A stretch of 64,000 nucleotides of DNA from Bathynomus jamesi (GCA_023014485.1 JAJOZX010012097.1:1-64000), one strand, 5' to 3'; numbered from the stretch's first letter, positions 1 through 12,065 are shown. The notes: generated by a model not told the origin, from the sequence alone. Numbers and translations: made by a program.

Positions 1-257
1 GTAAAAATAACTGTGAAAATAACTGACAATACTGTTTTCAATAAAAAGACTGTATCACTGGTGTCTGAAGTGTTCACTGTGTTTTTTGTTAATTCTGGCT
101 CAATACTAAATATTAATTGTTAATAATAATGACTTTTCAAATGTTTAGAAATTATTTTAAAAAAGAGTTTTGTACTTAACAAGATTCCTACGGCGAAATC
201 CTTAGAGACGTGTCCTGAAGACGTGTCTTGCTGGCCACTTGTTCCTGATGATGAAAA

Positions 258-518
258 CTAGGCGTGCAGAACTTGGAGTCGTGACGCACCGGTTCAAGGG
301 TGGATGTGACGAACTAGAAGCCGTGACACGCCGGTCAACTGGGTGGATGTGACGAACTAGAAGTCGTGACACGCCGGTCAACTGGGTGGATGTGACGAAC
401 TAGAAGTCGTGACACGCCGGTCAACTGGGTGATGTGACGAACTAGAAGTCGTGACACGCCGGTCAACTGGGTGGATGTGACGAACTAGAAGTCGTGACAC
501 GCCGGTCACTGGGTGTTG
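258..518. repeat. 43-bp minisatellite
   Basis: About six head-to-tail copies of a 43-bp unit. The shared text tggatgtgacgaactagaag begins at 301, 344, 387 and 472, and one copy near 430 lacks a base. Diverged partial units extend it on both sides (about 266 and 551-585). There is no open frame across it. Confidence 0.9.
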
Positions 519-1638
519 GTTCTGGTTCCAGGGTCTGGAAGACTGGAAGAATCCTGGAGTCGTGAAGATCCTGGTTAAAGGGTCGCCAGTTGTTAACCCC
601 TCCGTCTATGGCCCTGGGGTGGTTCGGATTGACGGGGGTTCTGGTTTAGGAGGCAAGCAACGGATGTGTGACTTGAAGTGGTTTTTCTTCTATGTTACTC
701 TCCGAGTTCTTCTATAGTGGCTCGGAGGACTCTGGTAGATTTGCAATCTAAATGCTGAAGGTTCCGGATTCTTCTTATAGCGTATCCGGAAAGTTTTCTA
801 AGTTTTTCTGAAGAGAGCAAGGCTCGAAGGGGACAATAAAAAGTTTCTTCAATTGTAACTTTACTGCTAAAAGATACAGGTAGTGCTCAGCCTCTGAATT
901 AGCTTCTGAATGCCAATGGATTAATTTTAATGGGTTTATATACCCAAAAACTGCTAACATTATTATTATTAAATGCTAAGAAGGCTGTATTATTTTTGCA
1001 CAATATTTGAAAATAAGTAAATTTTTTAGCTGTGGTAAGGCTTGAACGAGTAAACAAAATATTTGAAGACGAAACCATATTTTTATCTTAAACCGCGACT
1101 TTTCAGATCTGATGTTATCATGATCTGCCAAGTTAACTAAAAGTGGAAATCGGACTATGCATCTTTACACTAAAATATGCATATGAGTGAAATTTTTAGG
1201 TTTAAGATGTACAATTTTAATGCTTAGGCAAGACATGATCTCATTGTTTATAACGAAAGAGAGTGTATACAAAATGTGAACATTGCAAGCTTAAGCAGGA
1301 TTCCTTATTAAGCGAAATCTAAAAAAATGATTATGAGATTTTAAAAAACAACAGGTCACCAATTATTTAGCAAAGTAGAAAGCGAATCAAATATTTTATC
1401 CAAACTCGCGTTGGGCGATTTTGGTCCTTATGTAAAAATGAATACACACACGTACATACATATGAGTATAGGCATTATATAAAGTTAAATATATAAGATT
1501 ATACATGAACCATATAACACATGAATTTTTAAAATGGATACTTTTTCTTACAATGGATACAGAGACATATAAATGAATACAAGAATTACATGAAGGATAA
1601 GATAATATAGGAATATGGGAATTATTTATGGTTCATTT
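519..1638. other. No recognisable gene
   Basis: About 1.1 kb of AT-rich sequence with no long open frame, no splice-supported exon and no TE motif that I can identify. The short minus-strand frame at 775-960 has no family signature. Confidence 0.5.
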
Positions 1639-1639
1639 T

Positions 1640-1812
<173 letters not shown>

Positions 1813-3266
1813 TGTATATATACACCTCGTAGCAACTCCCTCGGTTGGCCTCTCTTACGCAAAGGTCAAGCTGGTGGCCCTGCCTCTAGGCCTGGCTTTG
1901 TGGAGGAGCGAATTGCTCTCTTGCGCTCTCCACTGCACATAGCCAGGTACACCGGGTTCATCTGGCACCGTCCTGAGCCAGGCATATAGTCTTCTTTTGA
2001 AGACTTCAACTTTGACCTCTGTCACGTTCCTGAGGTCCTTTGGAAGCTGGTTAAAAAGTCTTGGCCCCCTGACAGCCAAGCTGTTTTCCTTCAGTGTTGA
2101 GGGAGTCCCTTGTCGGGCCTTTAATTTAGGAACACTACACATTCTGCCGTTCCTATTTTCCAGTGTTGTTTGGATGATAATTGGGTTTAATTTGAGGTTT
2201 AGTACCAGTTTTTCGATCATTTTCCATGTATATATTATGGTGTACCTCTCCCTTCTTCTTTCTAAGGAGTACAGATTTAGTTTACGTAGTCTTTCCCAGT
2301 AGTTGAGTTCTTTGCAGCCATCGATCTTGGCTGTGAAATGTCTCTGAATATCTTCTAGTTTATTAATTTCTTCCTTCTTGTATGGGGACGTCAAGACTGA
2401 GCAGTATTCAAGATTTGGTATGATCAGTGTTTTCAACAGGAGAATCATTACTGTCTTGTCCTTTCCTTTGAACGTTCTTAGTATCTGTCCCGTGACTCTT
2501 TTTGCTTTGTTTATCGCTCTCTGATTTTGTGTCTCGAATTTCGCATCATCGGTCATTATAACTCCTAAGGCTATCGCTTTCGTGCTTCTCTGAATTTCCT
2601 GTCTCTCCATATGCTGTCTTTTTAAGTTTCTCATTTCTACCATATCTCAAGAGCTGGAATTTCTTGGTGTTAAATGTCATGTTGGTCTCTTCTGACCATT
2701 TGTATATTCTGTTCGGGTCCCTCTGCAAGGCCTCCACCTCTTTTGCGTCGCTGATTTTTCTGCTGATCTTTGTATCGTCTGCAAAGGATGTTACTATACT
2801 ATTGCAGTTTACTTCATTGTCTATGTCTGTTAGCAAGATAATGAAAAGAAGCGGGGCCAATAGTGTTCCTTGTGGTGTTGAGCTGCGTACTTCCGATTCT
2901 GATGATGTTATACCTTGAATTTTAATGACCTGTAGACGTTCTCTGAGGAAGCTGTAGATCCATTTTCTAACTTTGTCTGTTATTCCTATATGTTTCATTT
3001 TATGCGCTATTACACCATGGCCACATTTGTCGAAAGTTTTAGCAAAATCCGTGTATATGACATCGTTGTTTTCATTGCCTTCAAGTGCATCTAGGATATT
3101 GTTATAATGCTCTATAAGTTGTGATAGGCATGATCTTCCTGATCGGAAACCGTGCTGATTTTCGTTGAATTTTTCCAGTGTCTCCAAGAAGTCATAAATT
3201 TTCTCTCTAACTAACCTTTCAAATACTTTGGTAAGGGGGGACGTCAATGACACTGGTCTATAGTTC
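1813..3266 (-). pseudogene. Jockey/CR1-type LINE, 5'-truncated (copy 1)
   Basis: Reverse transcriptase of a non-LTR retrotransposon read right to left in two frames: 3253-2546, then 2643-1855. The first frame has the RT fingers/palm text QHGFRSGRSCLSQL, the PQGTLLAPLLF block and the catalytic FADDTK. The second holds the C-terminal region ending in [18 protein letters not shown]. The two frames overlap by about 100 bp, so there is at least one frameshift. There is no endonuclease domain upstream, so the copy is 5'-truncated, as is usual for LINEs. The 3' end reads directly into the (TA)n tract. Clade assignment within the Jockey/CR1 group is inferred from motif style only. Confidence 0.88.
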
Positions 3267-3380
3267 CGTGACGAGGTGTACTTCTGAATACACGAAAGAC
3301 CTTGGAATCATTTTCTTTTTCCTTCTGGGTTTGCATCATTCATTCATTTCACGTGTCTAATTGTGAAATTCATCCCATTA
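3267..3380 (+). mobile_element. Penelope-like element terminal fragment
   Basis: This matches the terminal segment also found at 13.5-13.7 kb and 26.2-26.4 kb: GAGGTGTACTTCTGAATACA followed by CGAAAGACCTTGGAATC and a cattcatttcacgtgt tail. The ribozyme-like core is damaged here, with GTGACGA instead of CTGACGA at the junction with the LINE. Confidence 0.6.
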
Positions 3381-3415
3381 TATATATATATATTATATAA
3401 TATATATATATATAT

Positions 3416-4080
3416 TAGTGATGGATCGAGTGGTCGGTTTTTCACAACCGCGGTTGTGGTTGTGTTTGCGGTTGTCGAATTTTTTCCAACCGCGGTTGCG
3501 GTTGCGGTTATCATATACTAGGAAAAATGCGTAATTATTAACTGGATTTAGCCACTATAGTGCGATTTAGCCACACTTGGTACATAATATATACTAAATA
3601 GTATTTATTTAGTAAATACCTTATGTTGAACACAAGTTTTGCAATACACCGCTACCGCTATTTGTGTGTTGCAAAACTTGTGTTCAACATAAGGTATTTA
3701 CTAAATAAATACTATTTAAATGAAGTATATTCTAAACTTATATAGCTATTATGAAAGAATAGGTCAAATTAATTAAAACCATATTTTGCACTAAGTGTGT
3801 TACCAGGATGAGGGACGAGGACCCATCGCACTGTTCATCCCACCTACCACTTTCCCCAGCCTCCACCCATTGGAAAGTTATGGATTATTATTCATTTGAA
3901 AAACTGATGTCAAACTTAATGACAGGCAGTGTGAATTTCAAGAATAATATTTTTGCTGCATTTTCACCTTACAACCGCAACCACACTTATGGAACGGCGG
4001 TTGCGGTTACGGTTGCGGTTGTGAATTTTTGTGCGGTTGTAGTGCGGTTGCGGTTGCGGTTGCGGTTATTCGATCCATCA

Positions 4081-4083
<3 letters not shown>
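3416..4083. mobile_element. hAT-like MITE with GCGGTT subterminal repeats
   Basis: Inverted termini TAGTGATGGATCGA and TCGATCCATCACTA bound a 668-bp element inserted in (TA)n. Both subterminal zones are packed with repeats of GCGGTT and AACCGC, a typical arrangement for hAT transposase-binding regions. The interior has no convincing transposase. The terminal sequence resembles hAT ends (CAGTGnTGG type); the superfamily is inferred. Confidence 0.8.
3594..3720. repeat. Near-perfect hairpin inside the MITE
   Basis: Two arms of about 53 bp are almost perfect reverse complements (left arm containing accttatgttgaacacaag), separated by about 14 bases (cgctaccgctattt). It lies in the middle of the 3416-4083 element. 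Confidence 0.9.
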
Positions 4084-4128
<45 letters not shown>

Positions 4129-4174
4129 ACAAATGTAAATAAACACTTTCAGTTTTTCCATAGTTTTTATGACC

Positions 4175-4220
<46 letters not shown>

Positions 4221-4246
4221 GTACACACACACACACACACACACGT
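4175..4246. repeat. (CT)n and (AC)n microsatellites
   Basis: A CT array followed at once by an AC array. The flanking 4247-4549 contains nothing I recognise. Confidence 0.95.
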
Positions 4247-4548
4247 ATGGTACACTATAAATATAACGATTCCTGCACAGCTACCTGTTTTTATATCACC
4301 CCCAACCAAGTCTCTTAATAATTAAAATGATTGATTTTCAAATATGATGAGATCTCTCATATTTTATTCATATGAGACCAAAGAGTGACCATTGTACTCC
4401 TTTGAGTACTTAACTCAAAATCTAATAGCATGTGTGGAGGAGTCAGAGTAGGGACGAGTTCTCATCGATCACTCCATCAATATGTGGTGGAGCAAACGTG
4501 TCATTACGCATATAGATAATAAAGAGTAAAAAATGAGCTATAATGCCA

Positions 4549-4555
<7 letters not shown>

Positions 4556-4640
<85 letters not shown>
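4556..4640. repeat. (TA)n microsatellite
   Basis: Long uninterrupted TA array immediately upstream of an RT relic. Confidence 0.97.
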
Positions 4641-4642
<2 letters not shown>

Positions 4643-4643
4643 T

Positions 4644-4859
4644 ATGAGGATATATTCACATCTCTCGTCAAAAATTAATATAGAGACATTTTACAGTCCT
4701 ATTGGTGTTGCCTCCTACTTCTCAAAATTATTTGAGAAGCTTTTGCTACGTCGATTAAATGATTATTTTTATGGCTATCTCCTAAAACAGTTTGGTTTTA
4801 AAAGGTCGCTTTTAACTGACACGTTTATTTACGTTTTAAAGGAAATTATTATTTAAAGA
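4644..4859 (+). pseudogene. Reverse transcriptase relic
   Basis: A short frame reads SYFSKLFEKLLLRRLNDYF and then LLKQFGFKRSLLTDTF. This matches the RT pattern 'SK-FEKLL--RL---- ... QFGFR---ST' of non-LTR elements. Only this block survives, and the sequence beyond (to 5142) is AT-rich with no further domain. Confidence 0.55.
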
Positions 4860-5423
4860 TATTGACAGTAATTAATTTACTGAACACCAATAATGGGGGA
4901 CTTTAATTTTATTTACGTTTTATTTTTATTTTTTAGTATTAGCTTGTGGTAGTTATTATTATTATTAAATTTATTATTACTTGCTTCATTACGTGTATTA
5001 TTTTTTTTATTTCTTTATTCAATATATTGAATATATACGCCCTTTTAATAATTGTATCTTTATAGTTTTATACAGTATAACCAACCACAAAATTAATTAA
5101 ATTCCAGTTATTTTTTAGTTTTTACTGAGAAAGTACTTATTACACTGGGCAACACGTATTTTACTGAATGATATCTGACACTTGATTCTAGGTAATTTGG
5201 GTGTGCTGAATACGAATTTCAACTTGGTTTGGCTCTATCAGGTCCTGATTCTTGTCGACAGCCTATGTGCCATTTTCCAGATTTTTCAAATTAGGACTAA
5301 AAAATTAAGTCATGTTAAATTTTTTTTTCAAGTTTCATGAATACAAGCAGTTCAAACTACAGTAAAATTACATTATAATGATAGAAATGACTTAAAATAA
5401 AAAAACAAACAGATATGAAGCTT

Positions 5424-7395
5424 TCACTGTGGCAAAAATTTTCTTTTGTAAGACTTTCTAGCGTATTTGCTTGTTGATGGCAGGTCTCTTTTCAAGCACC
5501 AGCAGTAATCAGCCATCATGTGGGAATCCCAGCGGCCTTGGTACCGTTCCTCCATAATTTTGATATCTTGGTGGAATCTCTCCCCTTGTTCGTCACTTAC
5601 ATCACCTAAATTACTTGGAAATTGGTCAAGATGGCTATTCAAAAAATGCATTTTTATGCTCATATTGCAACCTAACTCTTTGTAGTCCCTTAAAAGTTTT
5701 TTTACGATTTCTTCGTAGTTATCTGCCCTATAATTGCCTAAAACGTTTTCTATCAAGTCCACGAATGAGAACCAGCCATTTTTTTCGCGTTCATTCATGA
5801 CATTAGGAAAATTGCTGTCTTTAATCATTGTTCTTATTTGTGGACCGTCGAAAATTCCCGCCTTGATTTTTTCATAACTTAAACTTGGAAATTTTGAAGT
5901 TATGTATTTGAAACACTCGCCGTTCGTATCTAAAGCTTTTACATATTGTTTAATGAGGCCTAGTTTTATATGCAGAGGAGGAAATATGATTTTATCTCTG
6001 CTCACTAAAGGTGGATTAATTACGTTTTTTTCTCCGACAGTAAGTGATGTTCGTGCTGGCGAGATTTGTTTGAAATAATGTTCTTCCTTGGCTCTGCTGT
6101 CCCATAAGCAAAGGAAGCAGGGATATTTAGTATACCCTCCTTGTTGTCCTAGCAGAAAATTAACCATTTTTAAGTCAACACATATGATCCACTCGTGCTC
6201 TCTATATTTGATAAGATTTAAAACCTTTTCTATATGTTCATACTTTTCTTTTAATTTTGTTGAGTGCCCAATCGGTATCGAGCCGTATAGATTGCCATTA
6301 TGCAACAACACACACTTAAGACTTCTTTTCGAACTGTCTAAAAACAAGCGCCAATCATTTGCATCGTAAGACTCAACCCCCATCTTCTTTAACAAACCAA
6401 CTATGTCGCAGCAATATACTAAACTATCCTCTGTTCTAAAATATTTAACAAGTTCTTCTTCTCTTTTTCTGTAAAATGAAATGTATGTGTTGAAGTAAGC
6501 AAGTTTTTCTCTTTAAGTCTTGAAGCTAAAATTTCCGCAGCCTTTTTTGGCAAATTTAGATCCCTTACAAGATCATTCAACTCGGCCTGGTTAAACTTTT
6601 GCGGATCGTTTTGACTTTCAAATACGCTGGGGTCAAAATCGGTGTCTGACTCCTCAAAGTGCATAACAATATTTTCAGGAACATCTTCAACTAATTCTTG
6701 AGTTGGCAGACCCTTAAATTTGGAATGGGGATCTCATTTGAATGTAGCACAGGTCGTATCGCGGTGTCGAAATTTGGGTACTCGATACAATGTTTATTTT
6801 TCTTAGTGAAGCCCGAAGTCTTGACAAAGCAAAGGTAGCAATCGGTCTCGTGGTTAGTAGGCTCTCGCCACACCTGATATGGAAAAAAAATTGTAAAGCG
6901 TTAACAAAAGCGACGAGAGACTTGTTTTTATGAATTTTATCAAAAGTTATCACCCAAACATTTAACATTTCTATGTGTTTCAACCTTATGCAATATTTGA
7001 GATTCTTATAAACATTTTCTGTAAATTTTTGTTTATGTACCTAAGTTACAATTACATTTAGGTAAGTTACAGTATACTAGTGATTAAATTACGTAGTTTT
7101 ATGAAATCATAAACTTACCATCGGAACTCCAAAAGGTATTTTGAATCCAAACCCTTCGTCCAATGTCGCAGTCTTTCAATGCATATAGTGCAGGCTTTAT
7201 GTGGAGCCCACGATTTATCTTGGTCCCCAGTTTTATGCCAAAATAAGCTAAGTAAGCTCTTTTTACGAAGTCAGTTATATTGCTCGTTGATGTGGAAGTG
7301 TAAAATTTCCACATATATAACAGAAGGAATCAGGGTTGTTTTGCATTTGAACTTTCTAGTGCTTGATGACATATTGCTTGATTGTTCTGCCAATT
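5424..7395 (-). pseudogene. Putative transposase of the CACTG-type element, two exons, frameshifted
   Basis: The main frame (6395-5424, 323 aa) contains DWRLFLDSSKRSLKCVLL, a second aspartate in ICVDLKMVNFLLG, a Cys-x-x-Cys motif in YPCFLCLWDSRAK followed by a histidine, and a conserved end with SDEQGERFHQDIKIMEERYQ and GRWDSHMMADYCW. Upstream pieces are 6664-6419 (RDLNLPKKAAEILASRLKEK), 6873-6691 (MWREPTNHETDCYLCF) and a Cys-rich first exon (about 7390-7119). A GT-AG intron lies between 7118 and 6874. At least three frameshifts (near 7225, 7125 and 6715) make this copy inactive. The spaced aspartates and C-x-x-C/H motif fit a DDE transposase, but the family is uncharacterised to me. Confidence 0.75.
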
Positions 7396-7659
7396 TGTAA
7401 AGGTATTTAAAGCCCTTAATTCATAAATTTAAGAAAATCTGAAATATAAACACAAAAATTAGTTTAAATAGGTACTTATTATGAAATAGGTACTTACAAT
7501 CTATGAAATTAAACTAGAAACACGGATGAGTAGGTACAATATAAATTCTTTCTACTACTTCTTTCACCACCTTTCTCTACAAAAAAAAAAAAAAATGGTG
7601 TCAATAATCCAGCAGGGTTGAAAGCACCTTAAACAGAAAAAACAAACAAACAAACTAAC

Positions 7660-7700
7660 TCGACTGACTGACTGACTGACTGACTGATTGAATTGACTGA
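7660..7700. repeat. (GACT)n microsatellite
   Basis: Short tetranucleotide array inside the transposon's non-coding 5' side. The rest of 7400-8030 has no open frame of note. Confidence 0.85.
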
Positions 7701-8146
7701 TTAACTCTGGAAACGAGTCGCTTTTATATATTTTAGTTGTCCCTCTAGAATACTCTACAGAGAACAGGAACGCTCGAGAAAATTTTAGAATTCTATGATA
7801 TTTTTAGCTTAATTTACTAATATTAAAATGGGTTAAAAATGACAAAATTAAAAATATTTTTAGGGTGTTACATATAAAAATATACATAATACAACAATAC
7901 CATAACAATAGGTACAAATACCTAGATAAAAACCTAGTTGCATAATGTGTAACTGCAAAAAGACTTAGCGAGTATTGAGAAAAAAAACCTTTTTATGAAT
8001 ACGACGAAAGAGGAGGGGTGTTGAGCAAAATCAGGACCTGATAGAGCAAAACCGAGTAAAAATTCGTGCTCAGCGCACCCAAATTACCTAGAACTAACTG
8101 TCAAATCTAATTCAATAGACAAAAAGTTGAAATTTGTTCCCCAGTG

Positions 8147-8650
8147 TTATTTTTCTTAAAATGCTGTATTTTTCTTAAAACCCTTATTATTTCTCTTAAA
8201 ATGCTGTAATTGATTTATTTCCTTCAATAAAAGAGAATAAACTAAAAAGGGCGTTACTTTTGCCGCACCCGTATATATTGTTTAATAATAATTAATAATT
8301 ATTATTAATTATTATTTATTATTATTATTAATAATTAGTAATTAATAATTAGTCGTATCGTTTATTACTTTCGTAAATGTTGTACATTTTTATGGGATTA
8401 ATATCTTGTCAATCATTTATCAGTATCATATATATATATATATATATCCTGTCAACCTGCCAGTGGTTCTGCGAGGAGGTCTAAATCTGGCTTGATGTAG
8501 GAGAGAAATGATTTTTTAATTACTCCATCTGACTTGGGTAGGTACACCTGGTTTATATATATACCTTTCAACCGTTTAAATGTTCCGTACAATGATTCCT
8601 CATTTCATGAAAGTCAAGCTTGTTCCCCTCCTCTTCATATATATATATAT
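8147..8650. other. AT-rich spacer
   Basis: Contains (ATT)n-like sequence at 8278-8350 and short (TA)n tracts at 8425-8447 and 8638-8650. The intervening 8450-8640 is unique-looking and I cannot assign it. Confidence 0.6.
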
Positions 8651-9066
8651 TAGTGGTGGACCAGATATCCGCATCCGCATCTGCGGATATCCGCATCATT
8701 TTTAACATTCGCATCCGCACTTCTGACTGCGGATGTTATGCGGATATTACCTCTAATAAATTATGCAATTTACAATAGCTTATAAAGTAGCTTATAAGGC
8801 CCAGTCATGCACATTTCATGTAAAGTATTAATTATTAATGAACAAACAAATATATAAACCTCAAAATATAAATAGCTGGTAACAGAAAATTGAATGAAAC
8901 TTGTTTCATTGAATTTTCTGTGGCTGAAACTCTTGAGAAAGTTATTATTTTTATCATAATGAAAACATTAATATTAATTTTAATTCTTATGCATTGCCTG
9001 CCATAATAGTAATATCACGAAATTTGAAAAAATTATGTTATATATTCATAATTCTATATTATATTG
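8651..9066 (+). mobile_element. Truncated hAT-like MITE (GGATATCCG family, copy 1)
   Basis: It begins TAGTGGTGGACCAGATATCC and follows the full-length copy at 51306-51817 almost base for base until ttctatattatattg. There it stops and LINE sequence begins. The 3' inverted terminus is missing. Confidence 0.85.
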
Positions 9067-10224
9067 CATTGGAAGGAAATAACAACTACGATGTTATATA
9101 CACAGATTTTGCTAAAGCTTTCGACAAATGTGACCATGGTATAATAGCACATTAAATGAAATATATGGGAATAACAGTCAAAGTGGGAAAATGGATCTAC
9201 AACTTCCTCAGGGAACGTCTGCAGGTCGTCAAAATTCAAGGTATATCATTATCAGAATCGGAAGTACGCAGCTCAGTACCACAAGGGACAGTACTGGCCT
9301 TGCAGACGGACACGAACAAAATATACAAATGGTCAGAAGATAACAACATGTCATTTAACACCGAGAAATTTCAGCTCTTGAGATATGGTAGAAAAGAAGA
9401 ACTTAGACTGCATATTATGCTCCAGATAGACAGGAAATTCAGAGAAGCATGAAAGCGATCGATCTCGGGATAATAACGACCGATGATGCGAAATTCGAAA
9501 CACAAAATCAGGTAGCGATAAATAAAGCAAAAAGAGTCGTGGGACAGGTACTAAGAACGTTCAAGAGAAGGGACAGGACAGTAATGATTCCCCTGCTAAA
9601 AACACTGATTATACCAAAACTTGAATACTGCTCAGTTTTGACGTCCCCATATAAAAAGGAAGAAACTAATAAACTAGAAGAAACGCAAAGGCATTTCACA
9701 GCCAAGATTGATGGCTGCAAAGAACTCAACTACTGGGAAAGACTACGTAAACTAAATCTGTACTCCTGGAAAGAAGAAGAGAGAGGTACACCATAATCTA
9801 CATATGGAAAAAGATCGAAAAACTGGAACCAAACCTAAAACTAAACCCAATTACGATTCAAACAACACTGGAAAATAGGAAAGGCAGAATGTGTAGTGTT
9901 CCTAAATTAAAGGCCCGACAAGGGACCTCCTCAACTCTGAAGGAAAATAGCTTGGTTGTCAGGGGGCCAAGACTTTTCAACCAGCTTCCAAAGGACCTCA
10001 GAAACGTAACGGGGGTCAAAGTTGAAGTCTTCGAGAGAAGACTGGATGCCTGGCTCAGGACGGTACCAGATGAGCCGGGCGTGCCTGACTATATACGGTA
10101 GAGAGCGCAAGAAAGCAACTCGCTCCTCCACCAAGCCAGGCCTAGAGGCGGGGCCACCAGCTTGACCTCCGTGTGAAGAGAGACCAACGCACGAAACAAC
10201 ATAAGGTTCGTAAGGTAAGGTAAG

Positions 10225-10225
<1 letters not shown>
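9067..10225 (+). pseudogene. Jockey/CR1-type LINE (copy 2), active-site deletion
   Basis: Plus-strand fragment of the LINE family seen at 1.8-3.3 kb. RT text DVIYTDFAKAFDKCDHG is followed by SEVRSSVPQGTVLA, then jumps directly to DTNKIYKWSEDNNMSFNTEK. The block that should contain the catalytic FADD is deleted near 9299. Downstream frames (9449-9796, 9889-10101) give the C-terminal region ending in [14 protein letters not shown]. Stops and frameshifts interrupt it. The 3' end is aaggtaaggtgtatata running into (TA)n. Confidence 0.88.
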
Positions 10226-10274
<49 letters not shown>

Positions 10275-10442
10275 TAAAGGCTAAAATCAATTGTAATTAA
10301 CTTTGTACACCCGTTTTTTAAATTATATCATTACTGAAATATCTCAAATTATTTTCTATTAATAATAATATTCATACACGTATAATTACATTATACGCAA
10401 GCGCAATTAATTTGGTTCTATTTTGAGAAATGTCTTTAGGAA

Positions 10443-10534
<92 letters not shown>

Positions 10535-10635
10535 CAGACAGCTAGAAAATACGATATTTAACAGTGTTCATACCATAAAATTTAATTAATTTTCGTTTTC
10601 CACAATTCATATTTCCTATCTATCTATCTATCTAT

Positions 10636-10711
<76 letters not shown>
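10226..10711. repeat. (TA)n, (CA)n and (TATC)n microsatellites
   Basis: TA arrays at about 10226-10272, 10484-10527 and 10637-10711, a CA array at about 10443-10472 and a TATC block at about 10617-10634. The 170 bp between the first two arrays holds nothing recognisable. Confidence 0.93.
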
Positions 10712-10715
<4 letters not shown>

Positions 10716-10797
10716 AAATTATTTCACGAAAGTAACACGTGAAAAATATTTATGATGAATAAAACCACGAAGGAAAGGAAACACAGAGTGGTGCTCA

Positions 10798-10826
10798 AAC
10801 GCTTTCGTCTAATGACATCCTCAGGA
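10798..10826 (-). ncRNA. Hammerhead-ribozyme-like motif
   Basis: On the minus strand CTGAGGA is followed by TGTC-ATTA-GACG and then AAAG, fitting CUGANGA, stem II, GAAA. It lies in the left arm of the PLE. PLEs are known to carry hammerhead motifs in their terminal repeats. Cleavage competence is not shown. Confidence 0.55.
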
Positions 10827-11281
10827 ACACTAAAGTACATAAAGAGTTCAAGACTATATATAGGTTACAAAAAAAAGTGTGTGTGTGTGTGTATAGTATA
10901 GAAATAAGAAATTGTGGGAGTAGCATACACATTTGTAAGGAAAACTCCCAATTTTAGCACTTTGCTAAAATTCAACACAAGCTCAAATGAATTGTCTTCA
11001 ACCAGTTTTATAGATAATACCTAAATGATATATAGGTCACAAAAAGTATATAAAAATAGAAGAACAATTAAAGAAATAAAATAAAAATAAAATGAAAACT
11101 ATAAAAATTGTAAGAGGAGCATACAAATTCAAGTTCAAATGGATTATTTACAACCTATTTTATGGATAATGCCTAAATAATATATGTCACAAAAACTAAA
11201 AATAAAGAAATAAAAATTAAAATGAATTGAAAAATAAAAATAAAAATTGTAAGAGGAGCATAGAAATTTATAAGGGAAGCA

Positions 11282-11566
11282 TTACCAAAGATTTAGCACT
11301 CTGCCCTTCTTGTTTAAATCTCTTCTGAACGAATTCAAAACAACGGGATCGAGTTGGAAGAGACCTTTGCTCATGTTAAAGTTATTTGTAATTTGAATAA
11401 CAGCAGACTCAAGAATATTTCTATTAACAATGTTGCTAGAATGAAACAAAACTGAAGCATTATTCCAATCAATACAATGGGATAATTCTGACAAATGGAC
11501 AAAAAGAGCACTGGACGACTGTCCCGTTCTAACGGAATATTGATGCTGTTTTACACGCGTGTGCAA
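11282..11566 (-). pseudogene. Penelope-like GIY-YIG endonuclease fragment
   Basis: A 94-residue frame with the C-terminal pattern of PLE endonucleases: SSALFVHLSELSHCIDWNNA (SALxxH...H.IDW..A), then RNILESAVIQITNNFNMSKG (R..LES..I......N.S.G) and LDPVVLNS. The GIY-YIG motif and reverse transcriptase are absent, so it is a truncated remnant. Confidence 0.75.
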
Positions 11567-12037
11567 ATCCTTTGGTAATTCTTCCCTTATAAATTTGTAT
11601 GCTCCTCTTACAATTTTTATTTTTATTTTTAATTTTCAATTCATTTTTATTTTTATTTCTTTATTTTTATTTTTTGTGACATATTATTTAGGCATTATCC
11701 ATAAAATAGGTCGTAAATAATCCATTGAGCTTGAATTTTTATGCTCCTCTTACAATTTTTATATTTTCATTTTATTTTTATTTTATTTCTTTAATTGTTC
11801 TTCTATTTTTATATAATTTTTTTGTGACCTATATATCATTTAGGTATTATCTATAAAACGGATTGTAAACAATTCATTTGAGCTTGTGTTGAATTCGAGC
11901 AAAGTGCTAAAATTGGGAGTTTCCTTACAAATGTGTATGCTCCTCCCACAATTTCTTATTTCTATACTATATATATATATATATATACTTTTTTTTGTAA
12001 CCCATATATAGTCTGAACTCTTTATGTACTTTAGTGT

Positions 12038-12065
12038 TCCTGAGGATGTCATTAGACGAAAGCGC
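12038..12065 (+). ncRNA. Hammerhead-ribozyme-like motif
   Basis: Plus-strand mirror of the 10.8-kb motif: CTGAGGA, stem GTC-ATTA-GAC, then GAAAG. It lies in the right arm. Confidence 0.55.

Larger units (their letters stand above)
5143..8146 (-). mobile_element. DNA transposon with CACTG-type TIRs (copy 1)
   Basis: Inverted termini of about 100 bp bound this 3.0-kb segment. The left end reads CACTGGGCAACA and the right end reads TGTTCCCCAGTG in plus orientation. Further in, ctaggtaatttgggtg and gctctatcaggtcctgatt are shared by both ends in inverted orientation. A 3-bp (TTA) or 4-bp (TATT, if the terminus is ACACTGGG) duplication flanks it. It contains one gene on the minus strand. The same ends and gene family recur at 42.0-44.3 kb, so gene and termini travel together. 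CACTG ends and a short AT-rich duplication suggest the CACTA/Chapaev (CMC) group; this is inference. Confidence 0.82.
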
